64,000 nt of DNA. It comes from Thelephora terrestris. Lineage: Eukaryota; Basidiomycota; Agaricomycetes; Thelephorales; Thelephoraceae. Every line of letters starts with the position of its first letter. The stretch's first letter is position 1. The notes below the pieces were generated by a model. It did not search any database, had not been told where the DNA came from, and saw nothing but the letters and a program-made list of their open reading frames with translations. The translations under genes were made by a program, and so were the position numbers. Positions 53,501 to 62,330 of this stretch are shown here, one piece after another. The DNA is taken from positions 4,464,001 through 4,528,000 of the forward strand of contig WIUZ02000001.1 of the NCBI GenBank assembly GCA_015956445.1. The letters are read 5' to 3'.

Positions 53501-54981
53501 TCTTCATACCTATCCACTCCTATGTAGTTACACGCAGTTTCCAAAGTAGGGTTGTATGGCAAGGCTTCAGCATAATGGACTTCAGCTGCAACATGTTTAG
53601 TAATAGCTTGTATCCATGTCTCATTAGGTGCTCGGTAGATTCTTGAGTTGTCAGGCCACTGTAACCGTCCTGACGTTGGGTCCTTTACTATCTTCCCAGC
53701 TTTTACCAATTTGTTTATTTCCTCACATGCCCTAATGTGGTGACCTTGCTGTCCACAACCAAAACAGGTGTAGTTCTGTCCGATTGCGTTGGGGCCTGTT
53801 GCCATAGAGAAACTTTGAGGAGGGGGTTGAGACATTCTCTGGGGTGATGGATTGAAAGGTGGTCGATAGGAGGGATTTGGTCCTTGTCGTGACTGGGGGT
53901 TGGTGAATTGTTGGTTGCCAAAGTTCTGATGAGGTGGTAGATCCCTCTGGAATGGTCTTCTAGGTTGATTTGGTCTTGCTGAGTTTCGGTTAGGAGGAGG
54001 TTCTACGTAATTCTGGAGATGTGGGTACTGCTGAGCAAAGTGTACATATTTGACCCAGTACTTGGGGTCATCAATCTTGAGGTTACTCAGGTCATCCACT
54101 AGCTGGTTGAAGTCTTCATCCTGCTTTCCTTTGTGCTTCTTGGTCTTTGTGGGTAACTTAGGAGGAGATTTAGGTGGAGTCAGGGGTGACTTGTGTTGGA
54201 TAAGAGGCTTTGGTTCATCATCTGATTCGTCTTCTGAGTTATATCCTGAGAGCTTAAATGGCTTAGTGGATTCCTCTTGGTCTGACTCTTCTTCTTCAGA
54301 GGACTGGTATCCGCCTTTGGTTGCCAGGTGCTGATCAAACCTATAAGGGTTAAGGACTGAATCAGCTCCTTCTACTATGTCTGCAATGCTGAATGGCACT
54401 GTCACATCTAAGTGAGGTGTAACCATTCTCATCTGGGCTTCAACTTGTCGCCTGAAGGAGGCATTCAAACCTTCCCAGAAATATCTGTTGACATCTCTAG
54501 TGGAGATCTTCCTCATTTCTCTGGCACGTCCTACCAACTGATGGAATTTGATTTGATATTTCTTGAATCTGTCAAGGGTGTCCATTCGACGTTTTCTCCA
54601 TTTGGTAGTGAAGGCTTCAATTTTTCCCACATTCAGGGATCCTTGCTTGTCCCCAAAGAAGTAATCGAGCTCAACCAATAGAGTTCCATAGTCCCTTTTG
54701 GCATGGGAAGGCCAAGTTCGCAGCAGGTTAGCGATTCCAGGGCTACAGTATCGAATGAGTCCTTGATACTTTTCCTTTGATGAGGTGACGTCATAGCGGT
54801 TGCATAGGTGGTTATAATTCTCCAAGAAGGGCTCCAAGGTATTGGCAGCTCCTGTGAAGGTTTCTGGTGCACGTGATTTGTTGGGGGCTGGTAATTCCAA
54901 GTAGGAATTTGATTGAGTAAGGAGGTCTTCAACTCCATTGAAGGGATGTTGTTCGTTTTCTGTATCTGAGATATAAGTCAT
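50512..54981 (-). CDS. gag: Gag-protease polyprotein of the LTR retroelement, 1489 aa
   Basis: One long open frame from the ATG at 54981, about 107 bases inside the 5' LTR. Residues about 40-190 are a Ty3-type gag domain (FLENYNHLCNRYDVTSSKEK; LLVELDYFFGDK; TLDRFKKYQIKFHQLVGRAR). A CCHC zinc knuckle, CFGCGQQGHHIRAC, lies near 404-417. An aspartic-protease-like domain has GVFDSGSQLNIV near 748-759 and LLLGREWGVD further on. The C-terminal third is acidic, with a three-copy repeat (DHGKH...ISELT) and a terminal coiled coil. At 1489 residues it is much longer than a usual gag. It would form the particle shell and bind RNA; enzymes for copying would have to come from another element. Confidence 0.85.
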   Translation of the reverse strand: MTYISDTENEQHPFNGVEDLLTQSNSYLELPAPNKSRAPETFTGAANTLEPFLENYNHLCNRYDVTSSKEKYQGLIRYCSPGIANLLRTWPSHAKRDYGTLLVELDYFFGDKQGSLNVGKIEAFTTKWRKRRMDTLDRFKKYQIKFHQLVGRAREMRKISTRDVNRYFWEGLNASFRRQVEAQMRMVTPHLDVTVPFSIADIVEGADSVLNPYRFDQHLATKGGYQSSEEEESDQEESTKPFKLSGYNSEDESDDEPKPLIQHKSPLTPPKSPPKLPTKTKKHKGKQDEDFNQLVDDLSNLKIDDPKYWVKYVHFAQQYPHLQNYVEPPPNRNSARPNQPRRPFQRDLPPHQNFGNQQFTNPQSRQGPNPSYRPPFNPSPQRMSQPPPQSFSMATGPNAIGQNYTCFGCGQQGHHIRACEEINKLVKAGKIVKDPTSGRLQWPDNSRIYRAPNETWIQAITKHVAAEVHYAEALPYNPTLETACNYIGVDRYEDDADTDEQEAELGWTSGEVEHCQAFGVERTTQISKEHRKKVQQVLPSRPQGMEKLPRSREAKSPGRPQHPIKNHVNLNSNQTGNIRSASNPNKGVIKGKTDNQLLPMEVDQEVTAKPTNYNRKDSAHLEQTNGPKVTNPRTTKKPDSSAIATKILNTNITLTVQEAIDAAPSLRRGLVSAMKQGHEVSVPMQQKIGLLAEVIEKEEQQPFQAVVQEQSEDEEDYDQEDETDLVEPTVTVPRDGLIKIPVNVAGTMMTGVFDSGSQLNIVNQRLIEAAGIPWSNAEEHRIPMMSVDGNLSQCAGMIPCAEMTMKTTKGRVMAPGNLYVKKNAGFQLLLGREWGVDHKATWIEDGRNSHLRIITNKGWRKIRPLPSTYGSRDNEENNKNYRYQPQDYQARVYAIGGNKEIEEGEVPDSEEEEGSLVIRSNMAGVETEALEERENDFIYSPVTIAREDPPTPAQRREALVLDEDDRRSETDDEIGRIGTEEDLRKLEETRAEKGTEVYSDEDINKQSNENTISSDLYETYIKMVRKGASNEEWNALCELERKKAMRDQKPWTRLCSEDLENEDRAATNDPDPYETEVSTPPHPENPQPSQTLATPEPDPPSTLPTSRKRKWNLQEENQSTIAKVTRTRRTRRLTEKAQGDEFRRYMQSCERREHREQRRTGGRERSVAVEACVFATEAVLGNQNADLDSTDNEWVNEWETEFNRSALTDMEKPPELRRMDMDGSDDLESSPNSPGGPDEEDDERSNQQKITDHGKHKNDISELTDTRNVWRPMGMERDGSNDPGSSPNNLEGPGVDERESSVESRLTDHGKHEENISELTMRYKKLETIQEEWNRSDDPGSRPNRPEEPSTDKEEESGNQWITDHARKKYRSAIAASIEKANEVQKQLSQLTDQINAFKEKLDQVQARSDLDSVPLSEITSLKFAIGPSIEHQLKQHGLEITALTTRYQQLYQVALHLLYPDNAANSNASYATHANHPSYVNNKSVGVF
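50890..51335 (-). repeat. Three-copy coding repeat in the gag C-terminus
   Basis: About 55-residue units containing SDD(P/L)xSxPNxPxGP, then an acidic run, then (I/L)TDHGKHxxxISELT. The third unit ends ITDHARK. Seen in the DNA as CCTGGGTCGT / TTTTCCGTGATCGGT words near 50970, 51130 and 51300. Confidence 0.75.
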
Positions 54982-55088
54982 GTTGGTTGATGTAGAGGAG
55001 ATGGAGGGTGATGAAGGTGTGATGGTGGGAATGGTGTTTGTGGTGATAAGATGGTGTTTTATTGAAGACCCTCGCCGTGGGCTCCAGA

Positions 55089-56557
55089 TGTCGAGTTCGC
55101 TGGGGTTGTAGTGAAGAGGTCTATAAGAACTCTTACTAGTCCTTCTTGGTTTACTTAGAAGCTAAGCGTTAACAACTAAGTAGGCTGGTTGAGAAGTCAG
55201 TTATCCCGACTATCAACTCCACAGGGTGGGCGGGGTTTCGTACTTTCCGGCTCCTTGTCCTGATGAGTTCGCTGAAGGAGGTTGTAGGTCCTTCAGATGT
55301 GTTCAGAGGGGTTCAGTAACCTTTATCACTACTGCACGTATATTCCCTGGTCCAAACACCTAGTAAGAATGTAAAGGGGGTTGCTGATCTTGATAAGAAT
55401 GGCGTTCCTGATCTACGCTGATGATCGGGAATGGAGATAATGATGTGTGAAACTGATACAATCGAGGCTGTGTATGAGGCTGTGAAGAAGGCTGTGTAGA
55501 ATGCTGTGCACTGTGGCTGTGTAAGTGGCTGTGAAGAAGGCTGTGTAGAATGCTGTGCACTGTGGCTGTGTAAGTGGCTGTGCTGTGGCTGTGTTAAGGG
55601 GGTGGCTGTGCTAATACTTCTGAGGCTGTGCTGATATGTCTGAGTAGTTTTGATGATCTGTCAATATACTGCTGAGGTACGTCCAAATGCTGCTGAGATA
55701 CGTCTGATAACTTGATACTGCTGAAACTTGAGAACCTGTCTTGATAAGATAAACTTCTTGATATGTCTGAGATACTGATACGTCGGATACCAATGTGGTA
55801 CTATTACTAAATGTGTCTGTCACCTAGTCAGTCACTAGTCTGAGGTAGAATACTCTCTGCCTGAAGGGTCTGCCTTCAGCACTAACAGAGATAAGGATAT
55901 TGCTACGTCACAGAGTCAAGTGTACTAAGCTTATTCAGAAGTCCAAACTTAGAACTTATTCACACAGAGGTGGGGCTCAAAATGGTATGTGATTACTGAA
56001 AATCACTCAACCACTCAGGCCTAAGGAGGTGAGGCAAAGTAGGGTCTTGGTGAAAAGGGGTAGAGTAAAAGAGGGTGAGTTATAGAGAGAAGAGGGGATA
56101 GAGGGGGCAACTACTGGCCAGTGGCCAACAGCTGTTGGGTAGAGAGAGAGAGGGGTAAAAGGTTATGGGTGAGTTGCCTTTCCTTAGAACTGGGGGTGAG
56201 TTCTTTATATACTTTTCCATGTGAGAATATTCTAGAACGTTCTATGTCCTTCTACTGTATTCTATGGTAATTAATGGTGTGACAGGTGTCACAAGTGTGA
56301 CAAAATGTCACGAAAGGTGTGACCGGTGTCACATGGGGTGTGACGTTCCGTCACCTTCTAGAACATTCCGGCAAGTTCCAGGATGTTCCGGCGCATTCCA
56401 GGGTGTTCCTGAACATTCTGTAACATTCTGTAACTTTCCATGAGTTTCTTGTCCTTATCTAATCTTATCTTATCTGATAAGACTGTTATCAAATCTAATC
56501 TAATCTTGCTGTGGTGAATTATCATAAATAATGACATGGTTGTTCTCATGTCCGACA
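55089..56557 (-). repeat. 5' LTR of the gag-only retroelement
   Basis: 1469 bases identical by eye to 44363-45831. On the coding strand the order is (GATAA)-rich and GAA/TTC cluster, TGTGAC/GTCACA array, heat-shock element (56242-56225), TATATAAAG (56211-56203), transcribed part, primer-site-like sequence just inside. Confidence 0.95.
56203..56242 (-). promoter_or_regulatory. Probable promoter of the retroelement: heat-shock element and TATA box
   Basis: Same sites as 45477-45516, here in the 5' LTR upstream of gag, so this is the copy expected to drive transcription. Heat induction is an inference from the perfect HSF site. Confidence 0.7.
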
Positions 56558-56770
56558 ACGATTGCTTTATGCACCCATCGGTCACTTGCGGACACGTGGG
56601 TATCCCGGCACTTGTTCGCGTTGAACAACTACTCCCTGGACCATATCACGCCTTGAGGAGCATTCAACCACCTGCTTAACTCCCAGGGCCAGCAACCAGC
56701 CTGAGTAAACGCGGCAGGAGGCCTCCAGACCTCGAAGGTGTGATTCTGCTGTCGGTCTGCTCACACGAAA
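56558..56770 (+). other. 3' flank of module U, right of the LTR element
   Basis: ATTGCTTTATGCACCCATCG and following bases resemble 60543-60640 (downstream of U2). It therefore belongs to the duplicated G/U block, while the left side of the retroelement is Plavaka sequence. Confidence 0.6.
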
Positions 56771-56774
56771 TCAC

Positions 56775-58450
56775 GGTGTTGAATTCACATGATAGTCGGG
56801 CATTTCGGTTTCTTTACATGGTTATTTGCACAAGGCTATATAAGCCAATATCCACGAGAGAAAACAACCACCCACATCTTGATGTCGTGGAAGTGATGTC
56901 CTCCGATCTGAGGAAAATCTGTCGCGGAAATTCGGGGATCCTGGAACGCACATCGTCTTCTTCACATAGTCGAGCTGTCTCATTCTTTAAAGATGTGCCA
57001 TTAGAACGGACAGTGTCCCTGAACTCGTCGACCTGTCGTTTGTAGTCAGATGCCATCCCCTTGCTATCTGTCTGAAACTCTTCGACCTTAATTGGATCCC
57101 CACGTCAAGTCCCTTCGCGAGCTCTTCATCCTTGTTCTTTACCGCCTGCTCCGCATCATCCCCATTTCCCGTTGGCGCCTCGATCTGGGCGTTGAGCACC
57201 CTGACCAGCTCCACGCCAGCGGCAGTCGCGGGGATACCCTTGCATTCATCTCCGAGCTCGTTCTGGATCTGCAGTGATCTGGGGAGATTGCAGGGGATGA
57301 GGCGGATAAGACTTTCCGCCGACGGAGCGGTGCTCTCGAGACGTCCTGTCCGAGCACCTCTTCCGAAAATGGCCTCGAAGAGATTCTTCGACTTGAACTC
57401 TCGCTCGTTGCCAACCTCGTGGTCCATTGGCGTGTTGACACCGGGCGCTGTCGCCACAAAGCTTCCGGAATGCGCCAGACTCCTTCCTTGATGTCAGTAT
57501 CGCGGACATCTTGGGGTCGGGGATCCGGTGGAAATAAAGGGCGTTAGCGAGCTTGCTTCGTCGTTCGTATCTGGAGAATTTGACGTGCGGTTACGACGCG
57601 ATACGTGGTTCAATCAATTTTTTTGGCGACCGACTCACTTCAAACTTCACTTACAAGTCTGCGGGCAATGCGGCGATCGTCTTGACAATATCCGTGTCGT
57701 TGGGCAAGGCACCGTCTAATCCGAGAGTATCCATCAAGATGACACGACGACCGGTTAGATCGAAAGCGTCCGCAACTTAAGCCGTGTTCGTGCAAGTTCG
57801 TCGCCTTTTTCTAATGCGGAGGTGGAAATCGCTTGAGCCTGGTGAATAGCGTGAATCGTGACGGGGCAAGGGGACGATAAGCTCCCTTGGCGATGGTACA
57901 GAAAAAAAACAGTACGCACGAAGAACTTCTTCATTTCTTGTTGTTCCATGACTCCTTCGAATAAGGTAAATCGGCAGATCGTCTGATTAGATGAGGAGCG
58001 AAGTGATTTGAGGGTCCAGGAGACGTTAACAATGGGGATGAACGAAGAATACGTGGAAACCCAACGCCACGGTTACTTCGGGGACACCAGTACGCGATGG
58101 CTACATCTGGGTGCCCGGGATAGCTGCTTCACGAGCACCCGCATCCTACAAATGGTGCGGTAGGACGTGGTTTCGTGTAAGAGAAAGCCCAAGGACATGG
58201 CTACGAAAGACTTGGACCCCCGGCGGTTGTCTAGCGTATCGTGCTCTACCCTGTTCGAGGAGAGCGGTGGCGCGCAATTGGGTACCGCACGAGGACTAAC
58301 TTAAGGATACGTCTGGAAGTCCCCCTCCTTCGACGGCCTTCGCACACGTTCGCTTACGACGACCATACGGCTATCAACGTTGGGAGACGTGGCGGTTGCA
58401 TCTGTAAGTCGATTGAGAGTACGCCAGGCGACCCTCGGAAGTGAAACTGG
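56775..58450 (-). pseudogene. P-loop GTPase with coiled-coil tail, decayed copy G4
   Basis: Minus-sense copy closest to G1: shared TCTCGTGGATATTGG end, ARLCEEDDVRSRIPEFPRQI, NARDELGDECKGIPATAAGV-like tail, and upstream the CGAACAGGGTAGAGCACGAT and CTGGGGGTCC region. The G-domain remnant lies around 57600-57780 (VTILIDTLGLDGALPND-like). Broken by frame changes and stops. Confidence 0.75.
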
Positions 58451-59179
58451 AGTGTCCTGCAAGGTGTCAGCGTTGAGTGCGGATAATTCAATGCAAGGAA
58501 ACTAGAGAAGGGTAGTTTCTCGCTAGTCAGGGATGAAATTTAAAGTCTGCCCATCTGCAGACGAGTGCTTATTCCCCACGCTTAGCGTTTGGTAGCTTGA
58601 GGTGCGAAGAACGCCAAGTTCCACGTGTCCATCTATCTGCTGTCACCCCATAATCTACACCAGATCAGCGACAAAATGGAATCGCGAGATTTCCTCGGGA
58701 TACCGAAAGGCCATCGTTGAGAGTGAAGCATGGCAAGGAGCAGGATTCGCCCCGCCGAGGGCATAGAACAAGTTGGTCAGGCTTTCGAAGCTGGATTCTA
58801 GCCCACACTGGCTGAGCAAAAGATCTCCTGAACTCACCCAGTGCGGCGAGCACAATCAAAAGAAGTGCGATTCACCAGTGCCGCCAAGCCTCATCAGCAA
58901 AAGGGAAATCAACTTATTTTTCCCACCAGCCAAATCTGACAGATTTTGCGGTATAAATGGCAGGGCGCTTAAGACATAAACTTATAGAAGTTAGAAAATA
59001 AGTCTAAAGGTTACGGAAAAGGCAAAAAAAGTCGGAAAAGGCTGAAAAAAGTCTGAAAAAAGTAAAATTCCATGTTGCTGATGCTCCGCGCTTCGCAGTG
59101 AAGCCCTCGTAAAACTCTCATCGCCAGAAGTGTGTTCATGGGCTCCCTGTGTGAGTTTACGATGAAGCATCGTGGAATG
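58451..59179. other. Duplicated intergenic sequence, no gene
   Basis: Around 58655-58860 it carries a minus-sense relative of the oxidoreductase/ACS intergenic DNA (25690-25900, 38480-38760), including TGGGTGAGTTCAGGAGATC. The rest is unassigned. Confidence 0.45.
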
Positions 59180-60560
59180 AAGGAAGAAAACCGTTGTCCC
59201 ATATTCCGACCGTTCCGGTCTCAGATCAGAGCTTGTGAGTGACGGCGCAATCGATCGATCGACCTGTGCACTCTCTCGGAGTTCATCTGAGCTACTCTCT
59301 CTTCACAACCCTCTCAAAGCATTGTCATGTATCCCGCGCGTTAACCCAGCACACCAAGTCCACAAACTTCTAGAAGCATTCTTTGACACGCAAACGGTTT
59401 CGTAGGGTTACCGACCACTGGGTAAGTCGTCAGTGGAGTTGTTGTTGGCGTGTTGGAGCTAATGAGCCGCGCAGATTGAATCTCGTATCGGAGGAGACCA
59501 GGCTCATCGTGCATCAAGAATTATATATCAACGCGACACGCTTTCATTCCGCCAAGGAAACCGCCTGCCGCGGTCGGAACGGCCTCACTCACCGCTTCCA
59601 GCAAGATTGGTCGGTCTTGGCTACCCACTCCACCGGGCGTTATCGAAACCCAAGGCGAAACAGCGGTTTGACCTACACTGGTGTCTCGTACACCAGGCCC
59701 GGCCAGACTGGCTGGGACTCTCCCAACGTCGACCCAGTTGTCGACGCCTGCGTGGTCTATGACGGTTAGGAGTATCATGACCAGAAGGATACACGGCCAC
59801 GGGGATTTGAGATGTCTCTCGCCGACGTCCCAATGAAGGTTCGCAAGCCTGAGCAACGTGCGTGACGACCAAGCGTTCGTTTCTTCTTTTGTGGGTTGCT
59901 TACTTGAGTCTCTTCCCACAGGCAAGGGTCGTGGTTACGAAGTTGTCCCATCCGTCTCTCGAGTGTCCTCCATCCCGCCATCCGAATTCGGAGAGCCATC
60001 TTTCCACCACGAGCTCGAGACCACTTCTAACTTCAGCTGGAATGCCGTCTCCGACAACCTCAGTGTCTTCAGCAAGAGGGCTGGGAAGATCTCGAGTCCG
60101 CCTACACCCACGACACCCTCGATTACGAGTTGGACCGGCACCTGAAGCTCCTTCGAATGGCTCGAAATGGTTCGGATCCCAGCGCCTCTTCCCCTTCCGC
60201 CACCTGCATAGGACGTACGCCCAGGCCCTCGTCAACGAGAGGTGACGTACGGACGAACGTCAAGATCGAAACGACGTACATCCAGCGTGTTCTTACTGAC
60301 TTGTCGTCGTTGTCGCTTGTTTTCTGCCGTGCGACATCGCTCCAGCTCGAAGATACGCTTCCTCGTTACCTAAGGTCGATCCACTTTACCTATACCGTTG
60401 TTTGTGTTTACGAAGCTTTCTTTGCGGAATAGACCCACCGTCTTGACTTTGACTCGAGCGAATCGATGTAACTCCAGAGCTGCTTTGGCAAAGATCCAAT
60501 AGTAATCTCGTAACGAGATAGTACGATCTGGAACAACTCTCGATTGCTTCGTGCATCCGT
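59180..60560 (+). pseudogene. Unidentified duplicated gene U, copy U2
   Basis: Same order of fragments as U1 in plus sense: NGLTHRFQQDWSVLATHST, RNPRRNSGLTYTGVSYTRPG, RGFEMSLADVPMKVRKPEQ, an intron-like gap with CTTCCCACAG acceptor, PSEFGEPSFHHELETTS, and RTYAQALVNER near 60240. Decayed. Confidence 0.55.
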
Positions 60561-60834
60561 TGGTCACCGTTGCACATGCGCACTCGGAGGCCTCCCGGCG
60601 GTGTTCACCTTGAACGACTTATCCTAAACTCTGCTACATCGCAAGGATTCAACTACTCGGGACTCAAGTTTCCACCTCTAGAGCAAGTGCCGAGGCTACC
60701 CACCAAATGTGACGAGGGCCTCGTACCGCCGCCAAGACTGTGGTGACCGGAATCCGCTAACCGAAATCGACTGAAATCAAGGTGCGGTGTTTTTCACTGC
60801 GCCTGATCGCATGTGCTGTTCCTTTGGTCACATG

Positions 60835-60935
60835 GAATCGGAAAACCTCGCAGAGAAGCTGAAGGTAGGTGATTCGCAGCCTTCGCTCGGTTCATCGGCC
60901 TCGTAAGTGGTTGCAGTCTGTTCAGAGGATCCTTG
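60835..60935 (-). pseudogene. facA: Acetyl-CoA synthetase, third remnant (about 100 bases)
   Basis: The minus strand reads TTYEADEPSEGCES followed by a segment parallel to TYAQLLREV of the first copy (26942-27010). Only this short exon piece is recognisable, wedged between U2 and U3. Confidence 0.65.
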
Positions 60936-62330
60936 ACTCAGGATATTATCCAGGCCTTGACGAATTACTGTTCCACTCTGACTATTCCGGCGCGTCATCA
61001 CCAGAGCAGAAGTGGCTGGAGAGCGACGGCACTGGGGTACTAAATGATCCAGGACATCGAGGATCGTCGTGACGATCGACATCCGCTCGCTCTTGTTCTC
61101 CAAATCTCACCCTCTGAGCCCTCCTCTGGGTCCCTCTCAAAGCATCACCGCATGTCCTGCGCGCTCGGTCGTTGATACGGCTCCCCGCCAGCTCGTCGAG
61201 TCCACAATCCCCAAGGAACCCCGTTTGACACCAAAATGCTGGCGTGAGGTCACAGTTGGTCATCGATGCCGTTGTTGTTCGCGCGTGGGCTAACTCTGCG
61301 CAAAAATCCCGCGTCGGAACAGACCAGGCTGGCCCTCATTGAGAATCACACCAACGCGGCAAGCTTGCATTCAATCCGGCCCGTACAGAACAATCCCACT
61401 CATCGTTTTTCGGCCAGGTTAGTCCATCTCGTTACCGACTTGGACCAACGTCGACAGCTGCATGGTCGGAGATGGTCAAGAGGATTGCCACCAGAAGGTC
61501 ACGCGGCCATGGACGGTGGAGATCTCTCTCACGGACGCCCGTCTCTTCCTACTTGCATGGTCTCGTGGTTACGGAATCATCTCATCACTTGCACGACCTG
61601 CGTCTCACCATCCGAACTCGGGGAGCCATCCTTCCGCCGTGAGTTCGAGACTATGTCCAGCTTCAGCTGAGATTCCATGATCACTGATAACATCAGCGCG
61701 AAGCCTGGAAAGATCTCAAGTCTCCCTCGATACGGTCGATTACGAGTTGGATCGGGGCCTCGAGTTTCTTCGGACAGCTAGATGTGGTTCAGATTTCGGC
61801 GCTTCTTCCCCTTCCGCGACTATCCTACAGAAGTTATTCAATCGGGCCCTCGTCAATAAGAGGCGACGGGTGGACAAACATCGGGATTGAGGTGTAGTTT
61901 CTCTGGCTTGCAGTGACATCTAACTTGTCGATGCTTTCTGATTTGGTGCCGTGGTCACTTGCATGGTCACACCAGTTTGGTGACGACATTCTCGAGTATT
62001 CTGAGGTCAAACAACCTTGCTTATACCCTCGACTGGTGCCCGTCAGTATTTTTTGTACTTGGATACTATTTGAAACAATTCGTTGCGGTCCGCGGAAATT
62101 ACGACGTGACTGGTTTGCCCTGAATGACCCTTCGCTGAGCCGTATCACACCTTGGAGAGCATTCGACTACCTGGACCCAAGTTCTCATCTCCAGGGCTGG
62201 CCACTAGCGTGAGTAACCGCGGCAGGAGGCCTCTGGACGTTGAAGATGTTATTTTACTGTTGGTCTGCTCACAAGAAATCACGATTCTGAATCAGATGGA
62301 CGGGGCAGTTTTAACGAAGTTCATATTGTT
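60936..62330 (+). pseudogene. Unidentified duplicated gene U, copy U3
   Basis: Fragments include RQLVESTIPKEPRLTPKCW, NNPTHRFSARLVHLVTDL, GDLSHGRPSLPTCMV and PSELGEPSFRREFETMSSFS. The part after 61650 forms one arm of the large inverted duplication. More worn than U1 and U2 in its first half. Confidence 0.55.

Larger units (their letters stand above)
44363..56557 (-). mobile_element. Gag-only LTR retroelement (Ty3-like gag; TR-GAG type), 12.2 kb
   Basis: Bounded by two LTRs in direct orientation, each 1469 bases with TG...CA ends. The coding strand is minus: 5' LTR 55089-56557, a primer-site-like TGGAGCCCACGGCGAGG right inside it (55086-55070), gag-protease, a purine/pyrimidine-biased spacer, a cluster of four related small genes, then the 3' LTR 44363-45831. 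No reverse transcriptase, RNase H or integrase motif is seen on either strand, so it looks like a non-autonomous element, and for that class it looks whole. The LTRs appear identical by eye, which implies recent movement. The sequences flanking the outer ends differ, with no 5-bp target duplication. Confidence 0.85.
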
